In this document: piece after piece, positions 1 through 11,115 of the stretch
Layout of the letters: every line of letters starts with the position of its first letter
How positions within the stretch are numbered: the first letter of the stretch is position 1
Source: Tyto alba
Lineage: Eukaryota; Chordata; Aves; Strigiformes; Tytonidae
NCBI RefSeq assembly: GCF_018691265.1
Contig: NW_024881278.1
Span: 186,001 to 250,000, forward strand
Reading direction: 5' to 3'
Length of the DNA stretch: 64,000 nucleotides
Program-made: the position numbers and the translations under genes
The notes under the pieces: model-generated
Told to the model about the DNA's origin: nothing
Databases searched by the model: none
Seen by the model: only the letters and a program-made list of their open reading frames with translations

Positions 1-17
1 AACCAAGGACAGCAGAT

Positions 18-141
18 AGTAAACTCTGCACGACAGCCACAAACCAGCTGTTTCCTCAGGGATGTTGATTTGCCAGAGGAGCCACTTGTGAGGACACTGG
101 GGAGCCCCAAATGAGTCAAGCTTTGTGTCAGTCTATGGGAA
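18..141 (+). repeat. ERV gag fragment, copy 1 of a direct repeat
   Basis: This stretch recurs at 3774-3893 in the same orientation with a modest number of mismatches. The second copy is contiguous with a gag-like region, so I read this as a scrap of the same endogenous retrovirus. Both copies lose similarity just after the shared CTATGGGA. The region has no open frame worth calling. The retroviral assignment is inferred through the second copy. Confidence 0.6.
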
Positions 142-215
142 GTCTTTCTTTTCGGCAGGACTGAAGACCTCTAGGAGTGATGTTCTGTGACGGTTCGGGT
201 TTCTTCCCTTTCCAG

Positions 216-365
216 GCGATCAGGGATATACATTTCTTGTGGTGACAACCACGGCATTGAGCCACAAAACCGAGAGCAGTACTTGAGTCATCTGCAGCAG
301 AAAGAAGTTACAGTACAGCATTTGAAAACAAAGCTGAAGGAGTCTGAGAGCAAACTTCAAGAAAG
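216..365 (+). pseudogene. SYBU: SYBU-like internal exon (coiled-coil start)
   Basis: A 150-nt exon with intact AG acceptor and GT donor. It enters with the third base of a codon and leaves after two bases of an Arg codon, matching the phase of the exon at 1274. It carries the start of the family's coiled coil. Confidence 0.72.
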
Positions 366-1273
366 GTATATTTCACTTTGGAAACCAGAGTTAGAATGAT
401 TTACTCAGGAGCGTTTTGGGGTGGGAATCCAGGACCTTTTTTCTCATTTTCTGACCATGTAAAGACTTCATGAAGAAATCTGAAATATGATCAGACTGAT
501 TAGTTGTTTCAGGTTTCATCGTGATGCTCAGTGCATACGTACCATGCGGCTTAGTTAAGAATACGGCTGTCTGTCTCTTTTCCCTATTTTTGAACTTGCC
601 CAATAGAATATTTTTAAAGGGTAGTTTTTTACCAGTCTGATTTAGCACTGAGACCTTTTCTACATCAAGCGGTTTTTACCTGCAAGCATGTATTTGCTCC
701 ATCTCTTGTTCCACCTCGCTCAGAGACAGATGGCTACCAACGTCCCCCTTCTCCCCTAGCGAAAGAAAAGCTCTTACACACACCAGCGTGCCCACTGGTG
801 GTTTTGCCCCTTGGGGACTGAATGGTTCACAACAGCCCTTTGTATGGACGCGAAGCGAGGCAGTGACACACAACCCAGGCGGGCACAGAGCGGGCTCTGC
901 ACGGAGCCCCAGGGCCAGAGGCCCAGGGAGCGCTTGGTCCCGCTCGCATCGCCCGACCTCCGCATCTGCGCGGGCTGGATCTCACGTGGGGGCCCCCTCT
1001 CCCCACTCCTCGCAGGCCAAGGCAGCAGCCCCTGGCCCCACGCGGGGCTGGGTGGGTGCAAAGCAAGGCGGGGGGCTGCAGCCCCGAGCCGTCCTGTGCC
1101 CGAGGCCCGTGTTGGCTCTGGCTGCAGGTGCCGAGCTGCTGGCAGGCACGGGGGACGCATCCGGGCAGCCGCTTCCCATCGCCTCCAGGGCGAGGCAGGA
1201 GGCCTGACGGCAAGCGCTGCACTCTTTCACTGACCGTCCACAGCACTGCCACTGCATTTTGCTTTTGCTGCAG

Positions 1274-2189
1274 GGAAACAGAAATAGAAGAGCTCAAGGC
1301 TCATCTGGCACGGATGAAGGAAGACTGGGTTGAGGAAGAGTGTAAGCATGTGGAGCTGGAGCTGCACTTCTGGGAAGCGAGAAGGGAAAGTCAGGAACTC
1401 CAGCAGGCTGTTGAAAGCATGAGAAACAGCTTGGCTGAGAAAGAGAAAAAATTTCAGAAATACTTCATAGACATAAGCATTGAAAACAGGAAACTGGAAG
1501 CTTTGCTGCAGGGCATGGGGATGGCTCAGAAGAGCTCTGTGAGAGATGAGCAGTGCCTGGAGTCCACGTGGGACTCAGAGGGGAAGCCGTTAGCGTTGTG
1601 TGCCACGATGCCATGCAGCCTCACCACGGAGGACCAAGCTCTGGAGGAGGTGGCAGGCAGTGGGCTGCTTCTTAATGAGGACACCGCTAACGGGACTGAT
1701 TAATTTGAAGAGCATTTGACCACCACAACTTCTGGGTCGAGTGATCCAGCTCCCTCCAGTTCTGCTGTGTATCAAGAGATGCTTGAAAATGTTCTGGATG
1801 AAAAACCAACTTCTTCTCAGGAGGAGGAGAAAATCAGCAAGGTGATGGTGGAACAGGCCATCCTGACTGACCTGGTGCTGTAGAGCCTAGATGTGGAGTA
1901 GCTCATTGAGAACATCTTCAGAGCTTGAGATGCCTGCCCTCTAATCCCACCTGCTTCACTGAAGGAATTGGGTGAAATTTCTCTCGGAAGCGTCCGTGAT
2001 TCTGCTACCCTAGTGGACTTAACTCCAAGTGATCCAAACTCTGCCGTCCTCTTGTCTCCTATGGAGGCTCCATGCAGGAAGGTGGAGCACAGAGTTAATA
2101 AAAACTGTTTTGTGAAAGAACTTGATTTTGCAAAACCTCATCATGCTGAAGCTTTTGGCTATGTCAATACCCTCTCTTGGGCAGCTTGA
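1274..2189 (+). pseudogene. SYBU: SYBU-like terminal exon with four in-frame stops
   Basis: The exon is open to 1700 and continues the coiled coil. Beyond the TAA at 1701 the same frame still reads as the syntabulin C-terminal region. The final conserved block ends near 2150 and the frame closes at 2189. The transmembrane tail found in full-length family members is not recognisable, so the 3' end is truncated or diverged. Confidence 0.75.
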
Positions 2190-2236
2190 GTATTTCACTA
2201 GTCTTGTGCGTATACAGGGACTGTAACCGAAAATGT

Positions 2237-2625
2237 ACATTGTTGGGAGCCTTGAAACATCTTACAATGATAAGTACAGGCGTGGATACGCTCTGAATAT
2301 TAAGACCTGCCTCATCCTTGTGACGCCCAGGTTCTTAATTACTTGGGCTAGCCACAAAGATCCAGGACGGTTCCTTAAGCATTGTATTAAGGAAGGGAAG
2401 GGAAATCTAACAGACAAGTTGTCTCTGTCTCTCTCTCTTTCTCTCTTCTCCTTTCTTTAACAAAGTGTAACTAGCTCCAACTAAGCATGGGACTTGTTTA
2501 CCTAGTTAAGAAGTTGCCATTGAGTATTTGTATCTAACCACTTGCCATGTCTTTTGTATTAATAAATTGTTAAATGGGTTGGCTGGTGGTGTTTCACCTC
2601 AATTCAGTATGAGGGTATCTCAAAC
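2237..2625 (+). mobile_element. LTR-like sequence, 5' end of an ERV fragment (tentative)
   Basis: Begins TGTTGGGAGCC shortly after the syntabulin homology ends. It contains a CT-rich tract (about 2425-2455) and an AATAAA signal inside TTAATAAATTG near 2560. It is followed by a possible primer-site-like TTGGTCGTAGGTCCC near 2626. Position ahead of a leader and gag-like region suggests a 5' LTR. No partner LTR was found, so the boundaries are approximate. Confidence 0.35.
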
Positions 2626-3893
2626 TTGGTCGTAGGTCCCAAGGGGAGGGAGGGTGTTTTGAACAGCTTCTTTTGGGCTGCAGCATTTCTAAATTGATGT
2701 CACAGACAGGATGCCCTTGTGATATTGAACCAGCCAGAAGGGATCAGGGACCTTAGCATGGCCCCTTCTTTAAGGAAGTACCTGACAGGAGAGAGGACAG
2801 TGGATCTTGTTGGAAAGATCCACGCTGGGTCCATAAACGCACACTAGGCCGAATACTTTAGAGTAACCCCTTCGTATTGTGTAACAGTTGTTGTCGGGAT
2901 CGATTTGGGGATCCAACAATGGTGGAGAAGCCCCTCCTTGAGAAATTGAAGGGCTATAAATCCCTGTCCTCTCCTCTTGGCATGGCTTGGGCCCAAGAGA
3001 ATTGGCATGACTCGCAGGCATTGGTGGATAGGATCACACTTTTGGCAAAGGAATGAAAACTGGGATTGGGGAAAGGAAAAGCAACCATCTGTGCTGTTCT
3101 AGGGGCTGTATTAATTGCAGCTGGAAAGGAAAAGCAAGCAGAGAAAGAGACAATTGAGTGCCTGCAAGAGCAGATAAGAAACTTGCAAAGTCATCTCACT
3201 GCTGAACATAACACTCCTCAGAGGCTTCATGCAATTTTTTCCAAATTCACTAGACTGAGAGAGAATCTTACAGTATGAATTGCAAGAAAACAGGCAGGTG
3301 TTTGATGAGAGGATAGATCCGGGCTCTGATCGGGATAGCGAACTGGGATTTTTGGGTTTGGCCAAAATACAGGAAAAATACTCTCAAGCCCCCTGACAAA
3401 CTGAAACAGAGTAGGTCTGGAGAGTCTCCCTCACCAGGAGAAATCATATTCTGTCAAGCTAAGATGAAGCTAGAGGATACTGGGGACCTGGAGTTTTATT
3501 AACTACCAGTGATAACCATGAACCTTGGTCCTTGACCCAGAGGGTGGTTTATTGGGCAGGAGAATTAGACCCAATGGAAAGAGGGGACCCTTTTTGTATT
3601 AAAACACCCACGTCAGGTCACATTTTGGAAAGCGTGCAGAAAACTGCTTGCCTCCAATTAATGCATGACCACTTGCTGTGCCCATGACAGCCCTCCCCCA
3701 TGCAGTGTGTGGCAGACCCTAAGAGGTTTCATCCTTTAATCAGCAGAGGACTTCCTAATGTTTTAATAGCAAAAGTAAACTCTGCACTACAGCCACAAAC
3801 CAGCTGTTTCCTCAAGGACGTTGGTTTGCCAGAGGAGTCACTTGTGAGGACACTGGCAAGCCCCAGATGAGTCAAGCTTTGTATTTGTCTATG
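2626..3893 (+). mobile_element. ERV leader and degraded gag fragment
   Basis: After a roughly 430-bp leader, an open segment at 3066-3278 reads with coiled-coil character (KEKQAEKETIECLQEQIRNL). Beyond its stop, broken frames contain gag-like pieces such as EARGYWGPGVLLTT and VVYWAGELDPMERGDP up to 3893. I read this as gag of an ERVL-like element because it runs directly into an ERVL-type LTR. Several stops and frame changes make it non-functional. The family call is inference. Confidence 0.5.
3774..3893 (+). repeat. ERV gag fragment, copy 2 of the direct repeat at 18-141
   Basis: About 120 bp matching 18-141 in direct orientation. Here it forms the end of the degraded gag and passes straight into LTR sequence at about 3893, so most of the internal region (rest of gag, pol) has been deleted. 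Confidence 0.65.
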
Positions 3894-4124
3894 GGATCGC
3901 TAGCCAGGAACGGGTGGGGTGTCAATCGACGGGTGGTGAACAATTGCATTGTACATTACCCATTTATACTGTCACCGTATTATTTTATTACTGTTATTAA
4001 ACTGTTTTTATCTCAACCCGTGAGTCTCCCTTTGCCCCTCCAATTCCCTCCCCATTCCCAAGTGGCAGAGGGTGGGCAAGCAGCTGCACTGTGTTTGGCT
4101 GCCGACCAGGCTCAAACCATGACA
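3893..4124 (+). mobile_element. Partial ERVL LTR (3' portion)
   Basis: From GGATCGCTAGCCAGG onward this matches the R-U5 half of the other ERVL LTRs in the window: GTGAACAATTGCATTG, TTATTAAACTG, the TCTCAACCCGTGAGTC block and the terminal CAAACCATGACA. The U3 part is absent and the element is fused directly to gag-like DNA. It is probably the 3' LTR remnant of an internally deleted provirus. Confidence 0.75.
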
Positions 4125-4354
4125 CCTACCAAGCCAGATTGTTCAGCCGTACTGGCTATCTCTCAAATGCCTAGATTCAGAGCAGGGAGAGAAGGGGCTG
4201 CTCCAGAAAAATCCCAACCCGGGCTGTAACACAGACACTGCCCAGGTGCCTTCCAAACAGAGAACATACAGCTCCTGGCTCCCAATGCCCTAAGGCACAG
4301 CTTAAGAGCAGTACTTGACCTAAGGTCACAAGTAGTGATACAGGGAAATAACTG

Positions 4355-4880
4355 CTTTGCAATTTCGGAAAAATTTTGTTTGCCTTGAATGTTATTTTGA
4401 CGCCTTGAGTGTTCTTTTGAAACTTGTTTATTAGAGACTGGTGCCTAAGCTTATCAGGGACTGGTATTCGCTAAGGACTGTGTGTTAGACGCAGGGGGGG
4501 ATAACAAGAATAACGGTGTCAGCTTGACCAAAAAACTGGTTAAAAGGCTGCTGAGATCACCAAGTACAAATAGAGCATGCGTGAATGGCTAAATTTCATC
4601 TAAAGGACAAAAGAGGAAGAGGAAGATAAGACCCCTGAAGAAGTAAATGACCACCAGAGACAGATCTGAGTCTGTGCAAACTAAGCCCACCTTGCTCATA
4701 TATACGTATGTTTGTGTTGCGTAATCCCATGAATATGTATATCTGCATTGCATAAATTTTTGGCAAAGTGTGCTGTTGGTGTGCAAGCTAGGAGGAGCAA
4801 TCCCCCTCACACCCAGCACTGCAATAAACATACCTGCTTTATGACTCTTTGTGAGTTGCAGAGTTTGTTTCCGCGCTTCA
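4355..4880 (+). mobile_element. 5' LTR of a gammaretrovirus-like provirus
   Basis: The 3' edge is clear: ...CGCGCTTCA followed by ATTTGGCGACCCC. It holds a TATA-like CATATATACG near 4698 and AATAAA at 4823-4828, with an R/U5-like stretch rich in GAGTTTGTTT. The 5' edge could not be fixed because no 3' LTR partner survives here; 4355 is an estimate. It differs from the gamma-type LTR at 39306. Confidence 0.55.
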
Positions 4881-4883
4881 ATT

Positions 4884-4901
4884 TGGCGACCCCAGTGGGA
4901 C
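4884..4901 (+). other. Primer-binding site of the gamma-type provirus
   Basis: TGGCGACCCCAGTGGGAC lies three bases after the LTR end, where a retroviral primer-binding site is expected. It begins with TGG, the complement of a tRNA CCA end. The match looks closest to a tRNA-Arg type, but I could not verify the isoacceptor. Confidence 0.55.
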
Positions 4902-6660
4902 CCTCTCTGCCCGGCCGCAGGACTGGCTGAGAGGGGGACGTCCTAGGCGCGCCCCGAGGCTTCTCAGAGGACCTCCCTCGCTCATTCGATCACTGCGGGG
5001 GCAGACAGGGACCCTCGGGGGACCAGGGATGTGGATTTAGGAGGGGATATCTGTAAGCCCTGAGGAGACGTCCTACGCGAGGTAAAGAGCATTGGTGCTC
5101 ACCCCGGGGAGGCTGGGGTTTGAGTCCCCAAAAGGTGGTGGCAGGGTAAGTAGGACACCCTGACCAACGGTAGCTTGGGTTCTCCTGGCCACGGTGGCAG
5201 GAGCAGGGGGTTGCAACCATTGTTGTTGTAATCTGTTGTAAAAATCTGGTACCGTACATCATGTGTTGAGGTTTATGTTGTGATCACTGGGGCCTCTTTG
5301 TGTGACTGTGTGACTGTTGTATGAACGAGACGCAGTCTGACTGCGAAGCAAGTGTGGAGTTCCGATCTGCAATTCCATGTTCTCTGCGAGGAGAGCGGCA
5401 GGAGATGAACGAAGCGCATGTTTTGAATGGGGAAGAGAAGTCTCGGTAAAGTTTGGAAATGATTTTTAGTGTAATAAATGTCAAGGGAATTGGTCTGACT
5501 GGGACAGAATTGAGCACTCAGGTCAGCTTAAAAAAGCGTATTGTGGGAACCTGGGAAACATACTAATGTTGTTTTTGAGGAGAGAGGGAAAGTGGGATGA
5601 AGTCTCATACACGGACATGTTCTTTACCCTCCAAAATCACCCCGAGTACCAAACAGCCTGTGGACTGATGAGCCCATAGGATCCAATGGTTTTGGCTTTA
5701 GAGAAAGAAAATATGAAGGAAGGAAAAGGAAAGTTCAAGAGGTGTTGTTCAGCATGCAGTATAGGTCAGAGATGTACGAGATTGGGGAAAATAAGGGATC
5801 CTGAAGCAGGAGACCTGCTGGAACATTACAAACCTCTGGTAAAAATACAAGAGAAAAGTGAGGACTCTGATACGGGAACCCTTCGGTAGTCCAGTCTCCT
5901 CTTACACCCAGAGTAAAAAAGAAAAAGTAGTGGTACAAGCACCTCTGAGGGAAGCAGTGGGACAAAGCAGAGAGCCTGTCTTAATAAAGGTTCCCTTCTC
6001 CTCATTTGATCTTGAAACATAGAAAAATGGGGCAAAAAACTATCGCAGTGATTCTGTGGGGGTCACTAAACATTTCCAGTTTCTGATAAAACAGCATAAT
6101 CCTGACTGGGATGATATTCAATTGTTATTAGACCATATGACAGAAACGGAGAAACAGCTGATACTGAAAACAGTCCAAGATCTGGCTAGTGACTTTATTA
6201 AGAATACAGGGGAGGATATAAAAGAATATTTCCCCTTACAAGACCCACGTTGGAACCCTAACAGAGGGGCACACGTAAGATTGCTGAATACATACAGAGA
6301 TTGGGTTGGAAGAGGAATGGAGCGGGCTACCCTGAAAACAATTAATTGGTCAGCTTTATATGCCATTTGGCAAGGTCCAAGGGATACCCCCTCTGAATTT
6401 TTAGATAAATTACAGGATACTATGAGGCAGCATACTCCTCTAGACCCAGGGTCAGAAATAGGGATTCAGCAGTCAGGGTCTCTGTTCATCAGACAATCAG
6501 CAAGCGACATCCGGAGGAAGTTGCAGAAATTGAAGCCTGCAGAAAGCAGGAACCTGGAGACTTTACTAGATGAGGCACGGAGGGTGTTTAGCAACAGGGA
6601 AGAGGATAGCTCCAAGAACTTCTGATACTGCACTGAGGAAGTTATGCATACCTTCAAAGA
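4902..6660 (+). pseudogene. gag: Gammaretrovirus-like leader and decayed gag (MA to CA)
   Basis: A roughly 500-bp leader is followed by broken gag. A matrix-like piece containing YTDMFFTLQNHPEYQ lies near 5608-5655. An open capsid segment at 6056-6625 contains EYFPLQDPRWNPN, NTYRDWVGRG and the major-homology-like stretch AIWQGPRDTPSEFLDKLQD. Such capsid organisation is typical of class I ERVs. Stops and frame changes separate the matrix and capsid parts. The element ends around 6625-6660 without nucleocapsid, pol, env or 3' LTR, right beside the ECD polyadenylation region. Confidence 0.8.
6056..6625 (+). CDS. gag: Residual open capsid segment of gamma-type gag
   Basis: This 189-codon open stretch is the best-preserved part of the gag remnant. 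It covers most of a gammaretroviral p30 capsid. The first codons after the start are probably shifted from the original frame, because the preceding gag is broken. There is no sign that it is expressed. Some domesticated bird proteins derive from gag, so the long open frame is noted. Confidence 0.5.
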   Translation: MGVTKHFQFLIKQHNPDWDDIQLLLDHMTETEKQLILKTVQDLASDFIKNTGEDIKEYFPLQDPRWNPNRGAHVRLLNTYRDWVGRGMERATLKTINWSALYAIWQGPRDTPSEFLDKLQDTMRQHTPLDPGSEIGIQQSGSLFIRQSASDIRRKLQKLKPAESRNLETLLDEARRVFSNREEDSSKNF

Positions 6661-6689
6661 AAAACAAAACAAAACAACCCAGATCCAGT

Positions 6690-7334
6690 AATCAAGTTGT
6701 ATTTCTGCTTTTATTCAAATAAATTTTAAAAAATACTTAGAGCAAATATTTACATGTTCAATCCAATTACTCTTCAAATCCTCCTGATTAATAAAGAACA
6801 GGTTCTTACAGTAATTATCAGAAGTTCTTAGAACAAAGCCTTGTACTTTTGGAAAAGCAATTAAGTGTTTGCTGAACATTTAACCAGTGTTGAAAAATCC
6901 ACAAGAGAACACTGTTCCTATAATATGGTATTCCTCCATCTCCCCCTGAAGGCAGAGGCATTTTCAGACCATGAGCTGCTTTACAGGTATTGAAACCACC
7001 TAGTAATGGGTAAAGGACATTTCAGAAATATGGCAAATTGTATCACTGATCTGAAAAAACTGAAGACAGGTTTTTGTAATAAAAGTTTCATTTCAGTCAT
7101 AACATCATTTTTCAGTTTTCTCAAAACATGATGGCACTGGAAAAATCTGATTTCTATCCAAGATAGTATCCAAACAGATGGCTTTTGCAGGCAAATTCAC
7201 TTTGTATCTTTAAAGTCACATAACTAAAGCATAAATGTTTTAAGTTCAAACCTTTTGTCTCTTATTCCAAATACTGCTAGTTTTTCTGTGCTTCATTTCT
7301 CAATCAGCCATGTTTTCTGCACTAAGACAGCCTT
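6690..7334 (-). other. ECD: ECD 3' untranslated region with poly(A) signal
   Basis: About 640 bp of AT-rich sequence follow the stop codon. An AATAAA on the minus strand (6710-6715 as TTTATT) lies shortly before the gag remnant of the neighbouring provirus, whose A-rich AAACAAAACAAAAC edge sits at about 6660-6675. The cleavage site is inferred. Confidence 0.55.
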
Positions 7335-7553
7335 TTATTCTGTGGCTCTATTGTTAGAGCCAATATGATCTGCATTTTCAGGTAAACATACTCCCGTGCT
7401 CTGTAAAATGTTAGAGGTGGGTCCTGCCAGTCCAGATTGAGCACTGTAGGATTTGATCAGGTTAGCTACCAGGTTCTGATCCACATCAACTGGTATCAAC
7501 TCAGTATCATCAGGGCCAGCACTTTGAGACGTAGTTGCATTAACAGAACTTGC
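7335..7553 (-). CDS. ECD: ECD terminal coding exon
   Basis: Acceptor CTATAG. It encodes PVDVDQNLVANLIKSYSAQ and GLAGPTSNILQSTGV, then ends at TAA (7335-7337). The residues match the conserved C-terminus of ECD. Confidence 0.85.
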   Translation of the reverse strand, partial: ASSVNATTSQSAGPDDTELIPVDVDQNLVANLIKSYSAQSGLAGPTSNILQSTGVCLPENADHIGSNNRATE

Positions 7554-8171
7554 CTATAGTAAGTATAAAGACAAAGTTTTATAAAACTTTATAAGCAGGT
7601 TTTAAAAAAAAAAAGACAAACCACAAGAGAGAAGAAAACAAGGAGACAGTTCTGCAGCCAACAAAGTTCAGTATGTTCCACACTGTCTTGACAGACAGGA
7701 ATTTAGTCACCAAATGCTCATGCCAGTTAAAAATCATCACTTTCCATTATACAGATAAAGTTCCAAGAGAAGGACATAGAGGGTTACTGAGTCCTGGCTC
7801 ACTTTCCTATGGGCATGATCTTCTACAGGAACTCAAATAGTCAAGCTGCAGCTGCTTGCCTTACTACTGACACAGGGTAAAACAGGGAAATGCAACTAAG
7901 TCTTGGAAAGAATGTGCAAGTTAAAGCTTCCCTAAATTGGTTTTCTTCCCATGCCCCCACCCCCCCAGAAAAATACACCATGGTGCAGCTGCAGCACATT
8001 TTGCTTGCGCATGTGATTTTCGCTTTATTTTTTAATAATTAGTTAGCACATGATTAGAAGACACAAGTTTTTGATTACATTACTCGGAATGATCACTTTT
8101 AGTATACTTCCTCTTTCCTACCAAAGCTCTCAACACTTTATGCTACAAACTAGAACTTGAGGCATACTTAC

Positions 8172-8392
8172 CCCTCTCTTTTGGACGGGGAAACTTTTAC
8201 CACCATTGGTATGTGCCAGTTCACGGTCCATCTCACTCATGTATGACTTGAGACTGCCTATAAGCTCATCAGGCGGCACTTCCTGGTCTTGCCTTTGATC
8301 TTCCACATCTAAGTCTTCATCATCCTCGTTCGAGAAATCAAACTCCTCCTCTTCATCCAGATCATCAGAATCCAGCTCTTCTGAGTCTGCCC
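8172..8392 (-). CDS. ECD: ECD acidic exon
   Basis: Acceptor ATGTAG, donor GTAAGTATG. It encodes a Glu/Asp-rich stretch (ELDSDDLDEEEEFDF) followed by LKSYMSEMDRELAHT, the known acidic C-terminal region of ECD implicated in transactivation. It ends on a codon boundary. Confidence 0.85.
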
Positions 8393-8527
8393 CTACATAT
8401 ATATTATTTTGTGTCAGTACAGATAGCAAACAAATCAGCACAGCGACCATGGGTGACGGATGGATGACCCAGGAAAGCCAAATAACCATGAGATATTCTG
8501 ACAAAAGAAACCAAGAAGCAATCTCAC

Positions 8528-8595
8528 CTAAAATTCTGTCTAACGCTTTTGTAAAAGAATCTACATCAAAGGTAACATGGGATTCATCAGGTGAC
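8528..8595 (-). CDS. ECD: ECD short exon
   Basis: A 68-nt exon after TTTCAG with donor GTGAGAT. It encodes SPDESHVTFDVDSFTKALD and leaves one G that joins the next exon as Gly. Confidence 0.8.
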
Positions 8596-9971
8596 CTGAA
8601 ATCTAAACAAATTTTTAAATAAATAAAGCTTTTAGGCTTGCATAAGCTGACACAGACATAACCCATACGGCATACAGATTTCTCTCGAGCCTAGACTGAA
8701 GTTGGAACATTTGAACTGATGGTCTTAGAAGTGCTTAGAAGTCTGAGGCCTGTATGAACTAGGAACGAAACAGCAACGGGAGGAGTTCCTGGCATGAAAG
8801 AGAAAATAAACCCAACAACTTTAACCGTTTATTGTGGTCAAATAAAAATTGCACCGAAGGGAACCAAAATAAACATGCCTGAATCTTTCTGGAACGGAGT
8901 GGTGGTGGTACACCTTAGACAAAGATTTAAAAAGCTGAGAATCCTGGAGGTCTCCTGCCTAGAAAGAACACTGCAGGCTTCATTCTAGTCTCTTTTAAGC
9001 TCAGTGGTTTGCCTTTTTTTTGTTGTTTTTTTTTTTGTTCATTTATTTTTTAAATAACTGACAAAAGTCCACATTATAACTCAGACATTGACACTAACAG
9101 TAATTAAAGAGGATCAAACAATTAAGAGTATAAATTGAGTAGACCCTTATACGCTCGATACAGTCTACACAGCATTATTTTCTCAATATTAAAGCTATTA
9201 AAAAGAACTTGGACAATATGCTCCTACATCACCCTTTGGTTTTTAAAATTAAAGGCCTGTCCACACCACAGTCACACACACTTTCTTAACTCCAGCACTT
9301 AATCTAGCGGCATTCTGCTGTTGCCTAACTAGCTAGGTATCTTCAGTTAGCACTCCCACTGTTGGGAACAATGACAGGGATCCACAGTGACTTGATTCTT
9401 TGCTCCTGCTTCTAGGTGTACAGTATGTGCTTTAGGTGTGGAAAAGCAGGCCTAGTATATTCAAAATACTAATCTACAGGAAATCTAAATTCAACTGTAC
9501 CACAAAAATCAATAGTCTTAATTCACAAGTTACCCCAACTTAAGTTTCATTTTTATTTCTTCACAGCTTCATCAGTAGAATCTTAGTCTGAACAGTCCTT
9601 CATGGCAGAAAAATTTCAGCACAGATGAACTTGAGATATGCATTTTAATAACAGTGCTAAGAACTACTGTAATGAACAACACCAAGCCTTCAATTTAAAA
9701 GCGTTAAAAAAATTTTAAAAACCACAAAACCAAACTAAGTAAGAGTGCTGGAAAATAACACAGCTTCCAGCATTTTTACCTGCACCACTGTCAGAGTGGT
9801 GACCAAACTGGTTTAAAAGCAACTACATATTCACTGGTAACAGGGGTTTGTTTCAGGCCTCTGCTACGCAGAACGCTTTCAAACGTTGATTCTGCGCATT
9901 ACAGAATCAACCAAAGGGCTACAGCAGAATGAAAACACATTCTACACCACACACCAAACTTAAAAATACTA

Positions 9972-10343
<372 letters not shown>

Positions 10344-11008
10344 TCATTTGACTACTTTAAAACTCTGCTTTACATGCAGCTTCAAACTAGCAGAAATTGT
10401 TGTAGCCACAGGTAAACCTTCTGCCACTAAATGAACGAAGAAAAGGCTTACACTATAAAGGGAGACCTTCCACTACAATCATTAATGCTGAATGTTGGAT
10501 TTGCATGCTAAGGGATCATTCAGAAATCCAGATGTGACCTGTGCTGCACGCTGGCAACAACTGCATTCCTGTGACATGAGTGAAAAGAACCTATTATATA
10601 AAGTTTATGCTGGTCTTGTATTGGCCATCAGAGTAGACCAGATAGTAATTAACTTTGTATTGTCAGTATTGGAATTGATTTATTATTATTCTTAAATGTT
10701 TAAATACCTCCTGTCTGGTATCCAGTTGACACAAAGGACTTGATCTGGTATAAGTGTGCATGGTGTTATCAATCTAGTGGTATCAAACCACAAACTGGAC
10801 TGCGTATTTCGCCAATTCACAGCCCCGAGCTTATACAAACGAACTGGTTGCCTTCATCTTAAATGATGGCCCATGAATAACACCTCCAGCAGTCACATGG
10901 TAGGAGACTAAATCGATAAAGAGACTGGTACAGTGCTGTGAACATTCACCCTCTTCCCCAACAAATACTCATTTGTGATAGGAATAGTCCACCCCCCATC
11001 CGGCTCAC

Positions 11009-11115
11009 CATCCTCTGGAGGAAGACAAGCTGCTTCTCTCTCAAATTCCTTCAAATCAACAGTTGTTGTCTGTAGCACTGTCAAGATTTCATCACCTGGG
11101 CTCACTTCAAAAGAG
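11009..11115 (-). CDS. ECD: ECD exon (first one visible)
   Basis: Begins after TTCTTCTAG and ends at GAGGATG before GTGAGC. It encodes FEVSPGDEILTVLQ and FEREAACLPPED and leaves one base of an Asp codon that the next exon completes. Confidence 0.8.

Larger units (their letters stand above)
216..2189 (+). pseudogene. SYBU: Syntabulin-like gene, 3' exons, broken by in-frame stops
   Basis: Syntabulin links syntaxin-bearing cargo to kinesin-1 in neurons. Two exons are visible. Exon 216-365 follows a pyrimidine tract and AG and ends at GTATAT. It encodes a peptide with SGIYISCGDNHGI and the coiled-coil start EVTVQHLKTKLKESE. The last exon starts at 1274 after CTGCAG; splicing restores an Arg codon and continues RETEIEELKAHLARMKEDW, then KYFIDISIENRKLEALLQ. 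Similarity to the family tail persists to about 2150 (VDLTPSDPNSAVLLSP, KELDFA). The frame is kept from 1275 to 2189, but stops lie at 1701 (TAA), 1881 (TAG), 1899 (TAG) and 1926 (TGA). The intron is retained, so this is a duplicated rather than a processed copy. SNPH is the closest alternative, but the conserved tail favours SYBU. No upstream exons lie in the window. Confidence 0.8.

Noticed and set aside
788..1297. Overlapping frames on both strands in the SYBU-like intron
   Set aside because: The region is a GC-rich intron between two correctly spliced exons. The frames do not resemble the gene family.
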